A stretch of 5,651 nt of DNA from the NCBI GenBank assembly GCA_002170735.1, contig NHIV01000067.1, positions 2,497 to 8,147 of the forward strand, in the 5' to 3' direction. The stretch comes from a bacterium TMED198. GTDB lineage: Bacteria; Fidelibacterota; Marinisomatia; SCGC-AAA003-L08; D37C17. Positions within the stretch are counted from its first letter, which is position 1. Each line of letters opens with the position of its first letter. A program made the translations under genes and the position numbers. Shown in pieces: positions 1 to 5,651 of this stretch. Below the pieces are notes generated by a model that worked only from the letters and a program-made list of their open reading frames with translations, made no database searches and was not told the origin of the DNA.

Positions 1-372
1 ATAAATATAATTTCAACATCAGTCAAGCAACCTATCAGAGGTCTTGGTGTTTCAAATACAATTAGAGCAGCTGTTGCAAATTGGGCAAAAACATTATCAT
101 TTGAAGTTGGTTTAGAAGGTGTCACAGTAAACAATATACTCCCAGGATTTACCAATACTCAACGCTTGCAGAATATCTTTAAAAATAAAGCCCAATCATC
201 GGGTGATGATATTGAAAGTATTATAGTGCAAGCTCAATCAGAAATTCCAATTGGTAGATTTGCAGATCCATCTGAGGTAGCTAAAATTATAGTATTTTTA
301 TGTTCTAAAGATGCAGCTTATATAAATGGTACCAGTATACCAGTTGATGGAGGAAGGCTGGGAAGCATGTGA
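1..372 (+). CDS. Atypical short-chain dehydrogenase/reductase (SDR), 3' part only
   Basis: The reading frame is open from base 1 to the TGA at 370-372, giving the last 123 residues of a protein whose family is usually about 250-265 residues. The Rossmann cofactor-binding half therefore lies before the window. A TTG at 166 could be read as a start, but the family homology continues upstream, so it is internal. Visible SDR marks are the strand and serine region IISTSVKQP (3-11), the helix SNTIRAAVANWAKTLSFEV, the NNILPGFTNT turn after it (PG motif), and the C-terminal FLCSKDAAYINGTSIPVDGG. The usual YxxxK catalytic pair is replaced by SxxxR (S18 and R22 of the visible part). This is typical of a divergent 'beta-ketoacyl reductase-like' SDR subgroup with an imperfect catalytic tetrad, known from memory. 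The true substrate is unknown. It overlaps the next gene by one base (TGATG), so it belongs to the kynurenine operon, but it has no assigned step there. Confidence 0.88.
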   Translation: MNIISTSVKQPIRGLGVSNTIRAAVANWAKTLSFEVGLEGVTVNNILPGFTNTQRLQNIFKNKAQSSGDDIESIIVQAQSEIPIGRFADPSEVAKIIVFLCSKDAAYINGTSIPVDGGRLGSM

Positions 373-1823
373 TGAGTCATATAATTAGAAATTACATTAA
401 TGGAAAACTTCAAGATCATTGTCATAAAAAAACAATTGATATTATATCTCCAATAGATAGTAAAAAGATTGCTATATGCCCAGAGTCAGAAGAGAAAGAT
501 TTGCAAATGGCAGTTGAAGCCGCTCAGAATGCATGTCAAGATTGGAAAGATACTTTGGCAGATAAAAGAGCAAGCTATTTAAATAATATTGCTGATTTAC
601 TTGAAAGAGATTTTAATTTTTTTTGCAATCTTGAATCCTTGGATACAGGCAAGCCTAAAAGTCTATGTGAAAAAATAGATATTCCTAGGTCAATCCAAAA
701 CCTTCGATTCTTTGCTTCTCTTGCTGTTGGAGATTCATCAAAATCTCATCAAATGGGAAATAAATATATTAATTACACATTGAAGAATCCTTTAGGAATA
801 GTTGCGTGCATTTCTCCATGGAATTTGCCATTATATTTATTTACCTGGAAAATTGCACCAGCACTTGCAATGGGAAATACTGTTATTGCAAAACCATCTG
901 AAATTACGCCATGTACATCTGCTTATTTTTCATCATTGTGTATTGAAGCAGGTCTTCCAAAAGGCGTTCTCAATGTTCTTCATGGTTCAGGATCAAGTAT
1001 TGGTATGTCAATAGTGAAAAGTCCAAAGATTAAAGCAATTTCTTTTACAGGTAGTACAAAAACTGGGAAGTTAATTAAGAAAGAAGCAGCAAAAACATTA
1101 AAAAAAGTTTCTTTAGAAATGGGTGGAAAAAATCCAGTAATAATTTTTGATGATTGCAACTATAAAAAAATGCTTGAAACAACAGTTAGATCATCATTTA
1201 CCAATCAAGGCCAAATTTGTTTATCCGGCTCAAATATTTTTGTCCATCACAAACTCTATAGCCAATTTAAAAAGGACTTTATTAAAAAGACTGAAAAACT
1301 CATTGTAGGAGATCCACTTGATATATCAACCGATATTGGCTGTGTTGTTTCAAAAGAACATAAATCTAAAATTATGTCATATATTGAGATTGCAAATAAA
1401 GAAGGGGTTTTACTTCTTGGAAGAAAAAATTTAGAGAATAAAGTAGTTGATGAAAATAATTGTTTTGTTTGGCCTACAATTATAGATGATATTAGTTTAG
1501 AGTCTGAAGTGTGTAAAAATGAAATTTTTGGTCCTGTGGTAGCAATACACTCATTTAAGAATGAAAATTCACTCTTGGATGATATAAATAATTCTAAATA
1601 TGGTTTGGCCTCAGTGATTTGGACTTCAAATATTTCTAGAGCTCATTCTCTTTCAGAAAAAATTAATTGTGGAATCGTTTGGATTAATTGTTGGATGGTT
1701 AGAGATTTGAGGACACCTTTTGGAGGCAACAAAGACTCGGGATTTGGAAGAGAGGGAGGTGAAGAAGTTGTGAACTTTTATACTGAATCAAAAAATGTAT
1801 GTATAGACTATAATGAAGAATAA
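372..1823 (+). CDS. amnC: 2-aminomuconic 6-semialdehyde dehydrogenase (ALDH8-like)
   Basis: This is a cytoplasmic NAD-dependent aldehyde dehydrogenase of 483 residues, full length for the family (about 480-500). It should oxidise 2-aminomuconate semialdehyde, the product of the ACMSD encoded in the same operon, to 2-aminomuconate. The fold is complete: oxyanion Asn151 in SPWNLPL, the cofactor motif FTGSTKTGK, general base Glu249 in LEMGGKNP, and nucleophile Cys283 in NQGQICLSG. What separates it from general ALDHs is the ALDH8/hydroxymuconic-semialdehyde dehydrogenase signature: DIPRS with R106 (or R112 just after), and NCWMVRDLRTPFGG with R444/R447. These match the two arginines known to hold the substrate carboxylate in the Pseudomonas enzyme. 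The ATG at 372 was chosen because it gives MSHIIRNYING, the normal family N-terminus. A GTG at 369 would add one residue. The start overlaps the SDR stop by one base and the end overlaps the deaminase gene by 11 bases. 2-hydroxymuconic semialdehyde dehydrogenase is the alternative on sequence alone, but the neighbours favour the amino substrate. Confidence 0.92.
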   Translation: MSHIIRNYINGKLQDHCHKKTIDIISPIDSKKIAICPESEEKDLQMAVEAAQNACQDWKDTLADKRASYLNNIADLLERDFNFFCNLESLDTGKPKSLCEKIDIPRSIQNLRFFASLAVGDSSKSHQMGNKYINYTLKNPLGIVACISPWNLPLYLFTWKIAPALAMGNTVIAKPSEITPCTSAYFSSLCIEAGLPKGVLNVLHGSGSSIGMSIVKSPKIKAISFTGSTKTGKLIKKEAAKTLKKVSLEMGGKNPVIIFDDCNYKKMLETTVRSSFTNQGQICLSGSNIFVHHKLYSQFKKDFIKKTEKLIVGDPLDISTDIGCVVSKEHKSKIMSYIEIANKEGVLLLGRKNLENKVVDENNCFVWPTIIDDISLESEVCKNEIFGPVVAIHSFKNENSLLDDINNSKYGLASVIWTSNISRAHSLSEKINCGIVWINCWMVRDLRTPFGGNKDSGFGREGGEEVVNFYTESKNVCIDYNEE

Positions 1824-2235
1824 AGTTTATTCAAATAAAGCTCCAAAGCCTGTTGGGAGTTATCCGCATTCAAGAATTGCAGGAGATTTCTTATTTTTAT
1901 CAGGAATTGGGCCTAGAGACCCAAAGACAAACTTAATTCCTGGGGTGCAGTACGATGACAATATGAATGTAGTTTCATATGATATTGACAAACAGTGTCA
2001 TAGTGTATTTAGTAATGTTAAATTGGTACTATTAGATTCGGGAGCAATTTGGGGCGACCTAGTTGATGTCACAGTTTTCTTGACTGATATGAAGCGTGAT
2101 TTTGATAAATTTAATAAAATTTACAAGGAATACTTTTTAGAAAGTCAACCATGTAGGACAACTGTAGAAATTAACTCTTTACCTACGCCAATAGCTATAG
2201 AACTTAAGTGCATTGCCTTTTTAGGAGATAAATAG
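1813..2235 (+). CDS. amnD: RidA/YjgF-family protein, likely 2-aminomuconate deaminase
   Basis: The product has 140 residues, usual for the RidA (YjgF/YER057c/UK114) family of small trimeric cytoplasmic proteins that hydrolyse enamines and imines. Family marks are APKPVGSYPHSR near the N-terminus, FLFLSGIGPRDP, the central VTVFLTDM strand, and the C-terminal PCRTTVEI with Arg115. That arginine is equivalent to the RidA active-site Arg105, and Glu130 in IELKCIAF lies 15 residues later as in RidA. In this operon the obvious substrate is 2-aminomuconate, made by the dehydrogenase encoded immediately upstream. Deamination would give 4-oxalocrotonate (2-oxohex-3-enedioate) and ammonia. Known bacterial 2-aminomuconate deaminases belong to this family and share the PHAR/PHSR-type N-terminus. 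The start lies 11 bases inside the dehydrogenase gene with no clear ribosome site, suggesting translational coupling. A general imine deaminase (true RidA) is the alternative, but the longer N-terminal half and the position make the pathway role more likely. Confidence 0.86.
   Translation: MKNKVYSNKAPKPVGSYPHSRIAGDFLFLSGIGPRDPKTNLIPGVQYDDNMNVVSYDIDKQCHSVFSNVKLVLLDSGAIWGDLVDVTVFLTDMKRDFDKFNKIYKEYFLESQPCRTTVEINSLPTPIAIELKCIAFLGDK
2223..2227 (+). promoter_or_regulatory. Possible ribosome binding site for the HAAO gene
   Basis: AGGAG lies in the last codons of the deaminase gene, 12 bases before the ATG at 2240. The spacing is a little long. It is the best Shine-Dalgarno-like match close upstream of any start in the window. 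It could be chance, since the other genes have none of comparable quality at a normal distance. Confidence 0.35.
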
Positions 2236-2239
2236 CAAT

Positions 2240-2746
2240 ATGTATAAACTACCATTTAATTTAAAAGAATGGATACAAGAAAATAAGGAATTTTTAAAGC
2301 CGCCTGTATGTAATAAGGTAATATATAAAGATACCGAGTTTATTGTTATGGTTGTCGGAGGACCCAATAAGCGTAAAGATTATCATGTCGATGTAGGAGA
2401 AGAATTTTTTTTTCAAATCAAAGGTGATATGGTTCTGAACTTAATGGACTCTGGGCATTTTAAAGAGATAAAGATTAAAGAAGGGGAAATATTTCTCCTT
2501 CCACCTATGATTCCGCATTCTCCCCAAAGATTTATTGATACAGTAGGTTTAGTTATTGAGAGAAAACGTAAGTCAAATGAGCTGGATGGCTTTCAATGGT
2601 ATTGCGATAAATGTCATAATTTATTGTTTGAAATATTCATCCAATTGAATGACATAGTCAAACAGTTGCCACCTATATTTGAAACATTTTGGTCTAATGA
2701 AGGGAAGCGAACTTGTAGTAATTGTAATACATATTTACAAAAGTAA
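2240..2746 (+). CDS. nbaC: 3-hydroxyanthranilate 3,4-dioxygenase
   Basis: This Fe(II)-dependent extradiol dioxygenase of the cupin fold opens the ring of 3-hydroxyanthranilate with O2 to give 2-amino-3-carboxymuconate semialdehyde. The 168 residues fit the bacterial/fungal short form. The metal ligands are clear: His49 and Glu55 in YHVDVGEEFFFQ, and His93 in IPHSPQR. Substrate contacts are also present: Arg45, Arg97 and Glu107 in GLVIER, matching R47, R99 and E110 of the Cupriavidus enzyme. The C-terminus carries two CxxC pairs (C122/C125 in WYCDKC and C159/C162 in TCSNC), the rubredoxin-like second iron site that bacterial and yeast enzymes have and animal enzymes lack. The gene starts 4 bases after the deaminase stop and ends 5 bases before the decarboxylase that uses its product. 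That pairing matters because the product cyclises by itself to quinolinate if it is not decarboxylated. A run of nine T follows the Glu55 codon, and the frame is intact. Also called haaO or kynurenine-pathway BNA1-like. Confidence 0.96.
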   Translation: MYKLPFNLKEWIQENKEFLKPPVCNKVIYKDTEFIVMVVGGPNKRKDYHVDVGEEFFFQIKGDMVLNLMDSGHFKEIKIKEGEIFLLPPMIPHSPQRFIDTVGLVIERKRKSNELDGFQWYCDKCHNLLFEIFIQLNDIVKQLPPIFETFWSNEGKRTCSNCNTYLQK

Positions 2747-2751
2747 ATTAA

Positions 2752-3744
2752 ATGAATATCATTGATATACATACTCACATTATTCCTCCAAATTTACCTG
2801 ATTATTCTAAAGTTTATAATCGAGATGGGTATATTAATCTTAAAAAAAACAAGGATGAAGCAGAGATGGAGGTTTTTGGTCAGAACTTTCGTACAATTAA
2901 ATGTAACTGCTGGGATCCTGTTCAAAAAATAAAAGACTATGCTTTACTTGATGGTTCTAAACAAGTTTTATCTCCAGTACCTATCTTATTTTACTATTGG
3001 GCACCAAAGAAAGAGGCTGAAGAAACTTCAAAGTTCATTAATGATTATACTGCTAAAGTTGTAGGCGATTATCCAAATCATTTTTATGGACTTGGTACAG
3101 TTCCAATGCAAAATATTAAATCAGCAATCAATGAAGCCGAAAGATGTAAGAAAAATGGATTAATTGGGTTGGAAATAGGATCTAATGTAAATGGTAAAAA
3201 CTTATCTGAGCCTGAATTTCATGATTTTTTTATGGCAATTGAAGATATGGATATGTGTTTATTTGTTCATCCCTGGAATATGATGGGAATGTCAAATATG
3301 AAAAAATATTGGCTTCCATGGCTAGTAGGAATGCCTGCAGAAACTTCAAGGGCAATTTGTTCTATGATTTTTTCAGGAGTTTTTGAAAAATTTAAAAACC
3401 TCAGGGTAGCATTTGCTCATGGTGGTGGAAATTTTCCTTTTACTATAGATAGAATTAGCCATGGGTACCATTCAAGGCCAGATTTATGTGCAATTGATAA
3501 TCCATTTGATCCAAAAAAATATCTTGGAAATTTTTTTGTAGATTCATTGGTTCATTCAAAAGAAGTTCTAAATTATTTAATAAGCGTTTTAGGAGAGCAT
3601 AGCCTTGTCGTTGGAAGCGATTATCCCTTTCCACTCGGAGAAAAAAAACCAGGTCAAGTTGTTTATGATAATTCATTTTTATCCAGTGAGACAAAAGAGA
3701 AAATTCTTTATAAAAATGCAAGGACGTGGTTAGGCCTAGATTGA
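2752..3744 (+). CDS. nbaD: 2-amino-3-carboxymuconate-6-semialdehyde decarboxylase (ACMSD)
   Basis: This metal-dependent (Zn) decarboxylase of the amidohydrolase superfamily has 330 residues, full length (Pseudomonas and human forms are about 334-336). It converts the ring-opened HAAO product to 2-aminomuconate semialdehyde and CO2. All key residues are present: metal ligands His7 and His9 in DIHTHIIP, His173 in LFVHPW and Asp290 in GSDYPFPLGE; catalytic His223 in FAHGGG; and substrate Arg47 in NFRTI. The middle (YWLPWLVGMPAET, then ICSMIFSGVFEKF) and the following RPDLCAIDNP/KKYLG segment are, from memory, closer to the animal/Bacteroidota type than to the Pseudomonas type. By removing the carboxylate this enzyme prevents quinolinate, and so NAD, formation and marks the operon as degradative. 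No Shine-Dalgarno is seen before the ATG, which follows the HAAO stop by 5 bases. The ORF seen on the other strand inside it is a shadow. Confidence 0.97.
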   Translation: MNIIDIHTHIIPPNLPDYSKVYNRDGYINLKKNKDEAEMEVFGQNFRTIKCNCWDPVQKIKDYALLDGSKQVLSPVPILFYYWAPKKEAEETSKFINDYTAKVVGDYPNHFYGLGTVPMQNIKSAINEAERCKKNGLIGLEIGSNVNGKNLSEPEFHDFFMAIEDMDMCLFVHPWNMMGMSNMKKYWLPWLVGMPAETSRAICSMIFSGVFEKFKNLRVAFAHGGGNFPFTIDRISHGYHSRPDLCAIDNPFDPKKYLGNFFVDSLVHSKEVLNYLISVLGEHSLVVGSDYPFPLGEKKPGQVVYDNSFLSSETKEKILYKNARTWLGLD

Positions 3745-3752
3745 TACAAATA

Positions 3753-4979
3753 ATGAAAGATTTATATTCTCAAAATCATCTATATAGAAATAATTTTAAT
3801 ATTCCTAAGATTGGCAATAGTGATGTTATTTATTTTTGTGGACATTCATTAGGTCTTAAGCAAAAGAATTCATCAAGTCAGATTAATGCGGAGCTTGAAG
3901 CTTGGGAAAAGCTTGCTGTTGAGGCACATCATAGATCTGAAAATCCGTGGGTTTCATTTCATGAGAATCTGATTTCTCAATCAGCGAGTATTGTTGGTGC
4001 AAAAGATAATGAAGTAGTCGTAATGAACTCTCTTACAGTCAATTTACATCTTTTGTTGGTTTCATTTTATAAGCCATCAAAAGAAAAGTATAAAATTATT
4101 ATTGAGAAGAATGCATTTCCATCAGATATATATGCCTTAAAAAGCCAGATTAGATTTCATGGATTTGATCCTGATGAATCAATTATTGAAATAGAATCTA
4201 ATGATAATAGCTATTATATATCTGAAGAGGATATAATTAGCTGCTTACAATCAAATGCCGATCAAAGCTGTTTATTGTTGATGGGAGGTGTTAACTACTT
4301 ATCAGGCCAAGCTTTTAATATGAGAAAAATAACTAAATTATGTTCAAATCTTGGTATTATTGCAGGATTTGACCTTGCTCATGCTGCCGGAAATATTGAG
4401 TTAAAATTAAATGAATGGAAAGTAGATTTTGCTTGTTGGTGTGGTTATAAGTATTTAAATGGTGGGCCTGGATGCCCATCGGGAGTATTCATAAATGAGA
4501 AATATTTCAAACAAAAAGTAAATAGGTTCGAAGGTTGGTGGGGTACAGATAAACTATCAAGGTTCAAAATGGAACCTGATTTCATGCCAATTAAATCTGC
4601 TGAGGCATGGCAAATTAGTAATCCTCCAATATTTTCCATGGCACCTTTATGGTCTTCTTTGAATATGTTCCATCAAGTTGGAATGAAAAGATTAAGACGA
4701 TATGGCCTTGAGCTTTCAGATTATTTGTATGGCTCTTTAAAAGATATTGACTCTAAATCGATTAAAATAATATCTCCAGAAAGTAAGTATGAGCGAGGCT
4801 GTCAAATATCATTAGTAGTGAAAAATTACAATAATTTAAGAGAAGAGTTATTGAATAATCATATAATTTGTGATTTTAGAGAGCCAAATATATTGAGAAT
4901 TGCACCTGTCCCAATGTATAACACAATTGAAGATATTAATTTTTTTATTAGTGTATTAAAAAAAATTATAAAAAAATGA
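3753..4979 (+). CDS. kynU: Kynureninase, probably preferring 3-hydroxykynurenine
   Basis: This PLP-dependent fold-type I hydrolase cleaves 3-hydroxykynurenine (or kynurenine) to 3-hydroxyanthranilate (or anthranilate) and L-alanine. It has 408 residues, close to the bacterial norm of about 416. Motifs are FCGHSLGL near residue 28, MNSLTVNLHLL (phosphate-side loop), GFDLAHAAGN with Asp207 (PLP pyridine contact), WCGYKYLNGGPG with Lys233 (Schiff base), GWWG, ISNPPI and RGCQISL. The distances Ser32-Lys233, His59-Lys233, Asp207-Lys233 and Lys233-Asn290 equal those of human S75, H102, D250, K276 and N333. His102 and Asn333 set the human preference for the 3-hydroxy substrate. The ATG at 3753 was chosen because it leaves an 8-base gap after the decarboxylase. 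A GTG at 3726 or TTG at 3741 in the same frame would add 9 or 4 residues and overlap the decarboxylase gene. The stop overlaps the KMO start as ATGA. Cytoplasmic homodimer by family. Confidence 0.96.
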   Translation: MKDLYSQNHLYRNNFNIPKIGNSDVIYFCGHSLGLKQKNSSSQINAELEAWEKLAVEAHHRSENPWVSFHENLISQSASIVGAKDNEVVVMNSLTVNLHLLLVSFYKPSKEKYKIIIEKNAFPSDIYALKSQIRFHGFDPDESIIEIESNDNSYYISEEDIISCLQSNADQSCLLLMGGVNYLSGQAFNMRKITKLCSNLGIIAGFDLAHAAGNIELKLNEWKVDFACWCGYKYLNGGPGCPSGVFINEKYFKQKVNRFEGWWGTDKLSRFKMEPDFMPIKSAEAWQISNPPIFSMAPLWSSLNMFHQVGMKRLRRYGLELSDYLYGSLKDIDSKSIKIISPESKYERGCQISLVVKNYNNLREELLNNHIICDFREPNILRIAPVPMYNTIEDINFFISVLKKIIKK

Positions 4980-5651
4980 TTAATGATAAAAAAATAATAA
5001 TTGTAGGTGCGGGTTTAACCGGACCATTGTTAGCATTATATATGGAGAAATTAGGCTTTTCAGTAGATTTGTATGAAAGGGGGAATGACTTTCGAAAGTC
5101 AAGTGCATATTCTGGAAGATCAATTAATCTGGCTCTTTCAGAGCGAGGAATATATTCACTTAAAGAGGTGGGCTTATTTAAAGAAATTTTTAAAAATTTA
5201 ATACCAATGAAAGGAAGAATGATTCATGACAAAGAGGGTGAACAATCTTTTCAGAGATATGGTCAATTTGAAAATGAATGCATTTTTTCAGTTTCAAGAT
5301 CATATTTAAATGAACTACTTATAAATAAAGCTGAAGATTGTAAAAATGTTCGATTACATTTTAATAAACAATGTACAAATTACAATATTGAAAAGAATCA
5401 ATTAGTGTTTAATAATAATTGCAAGGTCGATGCTCAAGGTCCAATTTTAGGTGCAGATGGTTTTAATTCTGTTATTAGAGAATCAATTGTCAATAAATTA
5501 AAAATTAGCTGCAGAAAGGAAAAATTAGATTATGGATACAAAGAAATTTCCCTTCCAGCAAATAAATCTGAATTTAAATTAAATCAAAATGCTTTACATA
5601 TATGGCCAAGAAAATCATTTATGGTTATTGCATTGCCAAATACTGATAAAA
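4976..5651 (+). CDS. kmo: Kynurenine 3-monooxygenase, 5' part only
   Basis: The frame is open from the ATG at 4976 to the window end, giving 225 residues, about half of a family protein of roughly 450-480 residues. It is an FAD- and NADPH-dependent aromatic hydroxylase that turns L-kynurenine into 3-hydroxykynurenine, the substrate of the kynureninase encoded just before it. Visible features are the N-terminal FAD motif IIIVGAGLTGPLLA (G11, G13, G16) with Glu34 at the end of the second strand (the usual ribose contact); the KMO-typical SGRSINLALSERG (46-58); KGRMIHD with Arg81; Tyr95, 14 residues on, matching the substrate-binding R84/Y98 pair of the Pseudomonas enzyme; the DG motif GADGFNSVIR; then YGYKEISLP and LHIWPRKSFMVIALPN. 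The GD motif and any C-terminal membrane segment lie outside. The start overlaps the kynureninase stop by four bases (ATGA), and the sequence before it is A-rich without a Shine-Dalgarno, so coupling is likely. Confidence 0.95.
   Translation, partial: MINDKKIIIVGAGLTGPLLALYMEKLGFSVDLYERGNDFRKSSAYSGRSINLALSERGIYSLKEVGLFKEIFKNLIPMKGRMIHDKEGEQSFQRYGQFENECIFSVSRSYLNELLINKAEDCKNVRLHFNKQCTNYNIEKNQLVFNNNCKVDAQGPILGADGFNSVIRESIVNKLKISCRKEKLDYGYKEISLPANKSEFKLNQNALHIWPRKSFMVIALPNTDK

Noticed and set aside
166..372. Small 68-residue protein starting at TTG 166
   Set aside because: The same frame is open to base 1 and the upstream residues carry SDR homology, so this is the end of a longer protein rather than a small gene.
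802..1014. 70-codon + strand ORF in another frame inside the aldehyde dehydrogenase gene
   Set aside because: It lies wholly within a well-supported gene covering the cofactor and Asn151 region, and its translation has no recognisable motif.
1813..2235. Plain housekeeping RidA
   Set aside because: Not excluded by motif, but the position directly after the 2-aminomuconate-forming dehydrogenase and the SYPHSR-type N-terminus favour the pathway deaminase.
3455..3721. 88-codon - strand ORF opposite the end of the ACMSD gene
   Set aside because: It is antisense to the conserved C-terminal part of ACMSD including Asp290. The protein has no family features, so it is a shadow.
4445..4639. 64-codon - strand ORF opposite the kynureninase PLP-lysine region
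   Set aside because: It mirrors a strongly conserved coding segment and shows no features of its own.
4950..4980. A/T-rich stretch at the kynureninase end as a terminator or promoter
   Set aside because: It encodes the Lys-rich kynureninase C-terminus, has no inverted repeat, and KMO starts within it by an ATGA overlap, so transcription most likely continues.

Overview
The window is an AT-rich (by eye about one third G+C), fully coding stretch of bacterial DNA. Seven genes lie on the + strand, each touching or overlapping the next, with no gap longer than 8 bases. The first gene, a short-chain dehydrogenase, has lost its 5' part to the window edge. The last, kynurenine 3-monooxygenase, has lost its 3' part. 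Stop codons TGA, TAA and TAG are all used, so the code is the ordinary bacterial one. There are no RNA genes, mobile elements, CRISPR arrays, terminators or gene-free stretches.

Layout: SDR (partial, 1-372); 2-aminomuconic semialdehyde dehydrogenase (372-1823); RidA-family 2-aminomuconate deaminase (1813-2235); 3-hydroxyanthranilate 3,4-dioxygenase (2240-2746); ACMS decarboxylase (2752-3744); kynureninase (3753-4979); kynurenine 3-monooxygenase (4976 to the window end). The junctions are an overlap of 1, an overlap of 11, gaps of 4, 5 and 8 bases, and an ATGA overlap, as expected for one operon.

Together the genes encode the catabolic kynurenine route of tryptophan degradation: kynurenine -> 3-hydroxykynurenine (KMO) -> 3-hydroxyanthranilate + alanine (KynU) -> 2-amino-3-carboxymuconate semialdehyde (HAAO) -> 2-aminomuconate semialdehyde (ACMSD) -> 2-aminomuconate (ALDH) -> 4-oxalocrotonate/2-oxohex-3-enedioate + ammonia (RidA-type deaminase). 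Gene order runs roughly opposite to the pathway. The ring-opening dioxygenase is followed by the decarboxylase, which steers carbon away from quinolinate and NAD, so the operon looks catabolic rather than NAD-making. The steps before kynurenine (tryptophan 2,3-dioxygenase, formamidase) and after oxalocrotonate (decarboxylase, hydratase, aldolase) are not in the window.

Organism: low G+C, few clear Shine-Dalgarno sites, and proteins resembling the Bacteroidota/animal forms (especially ACMSD and KynU) suggest a marine-type Bacteroidota (Flavobacteriia-like) or another AT-rich aquatic bacterium. This is inference. The pathway itself is known. The least explained part is the SDR, which lacks the normal Tyr/Lys catalytic pair. 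I do not see a wholly undescribed system here.
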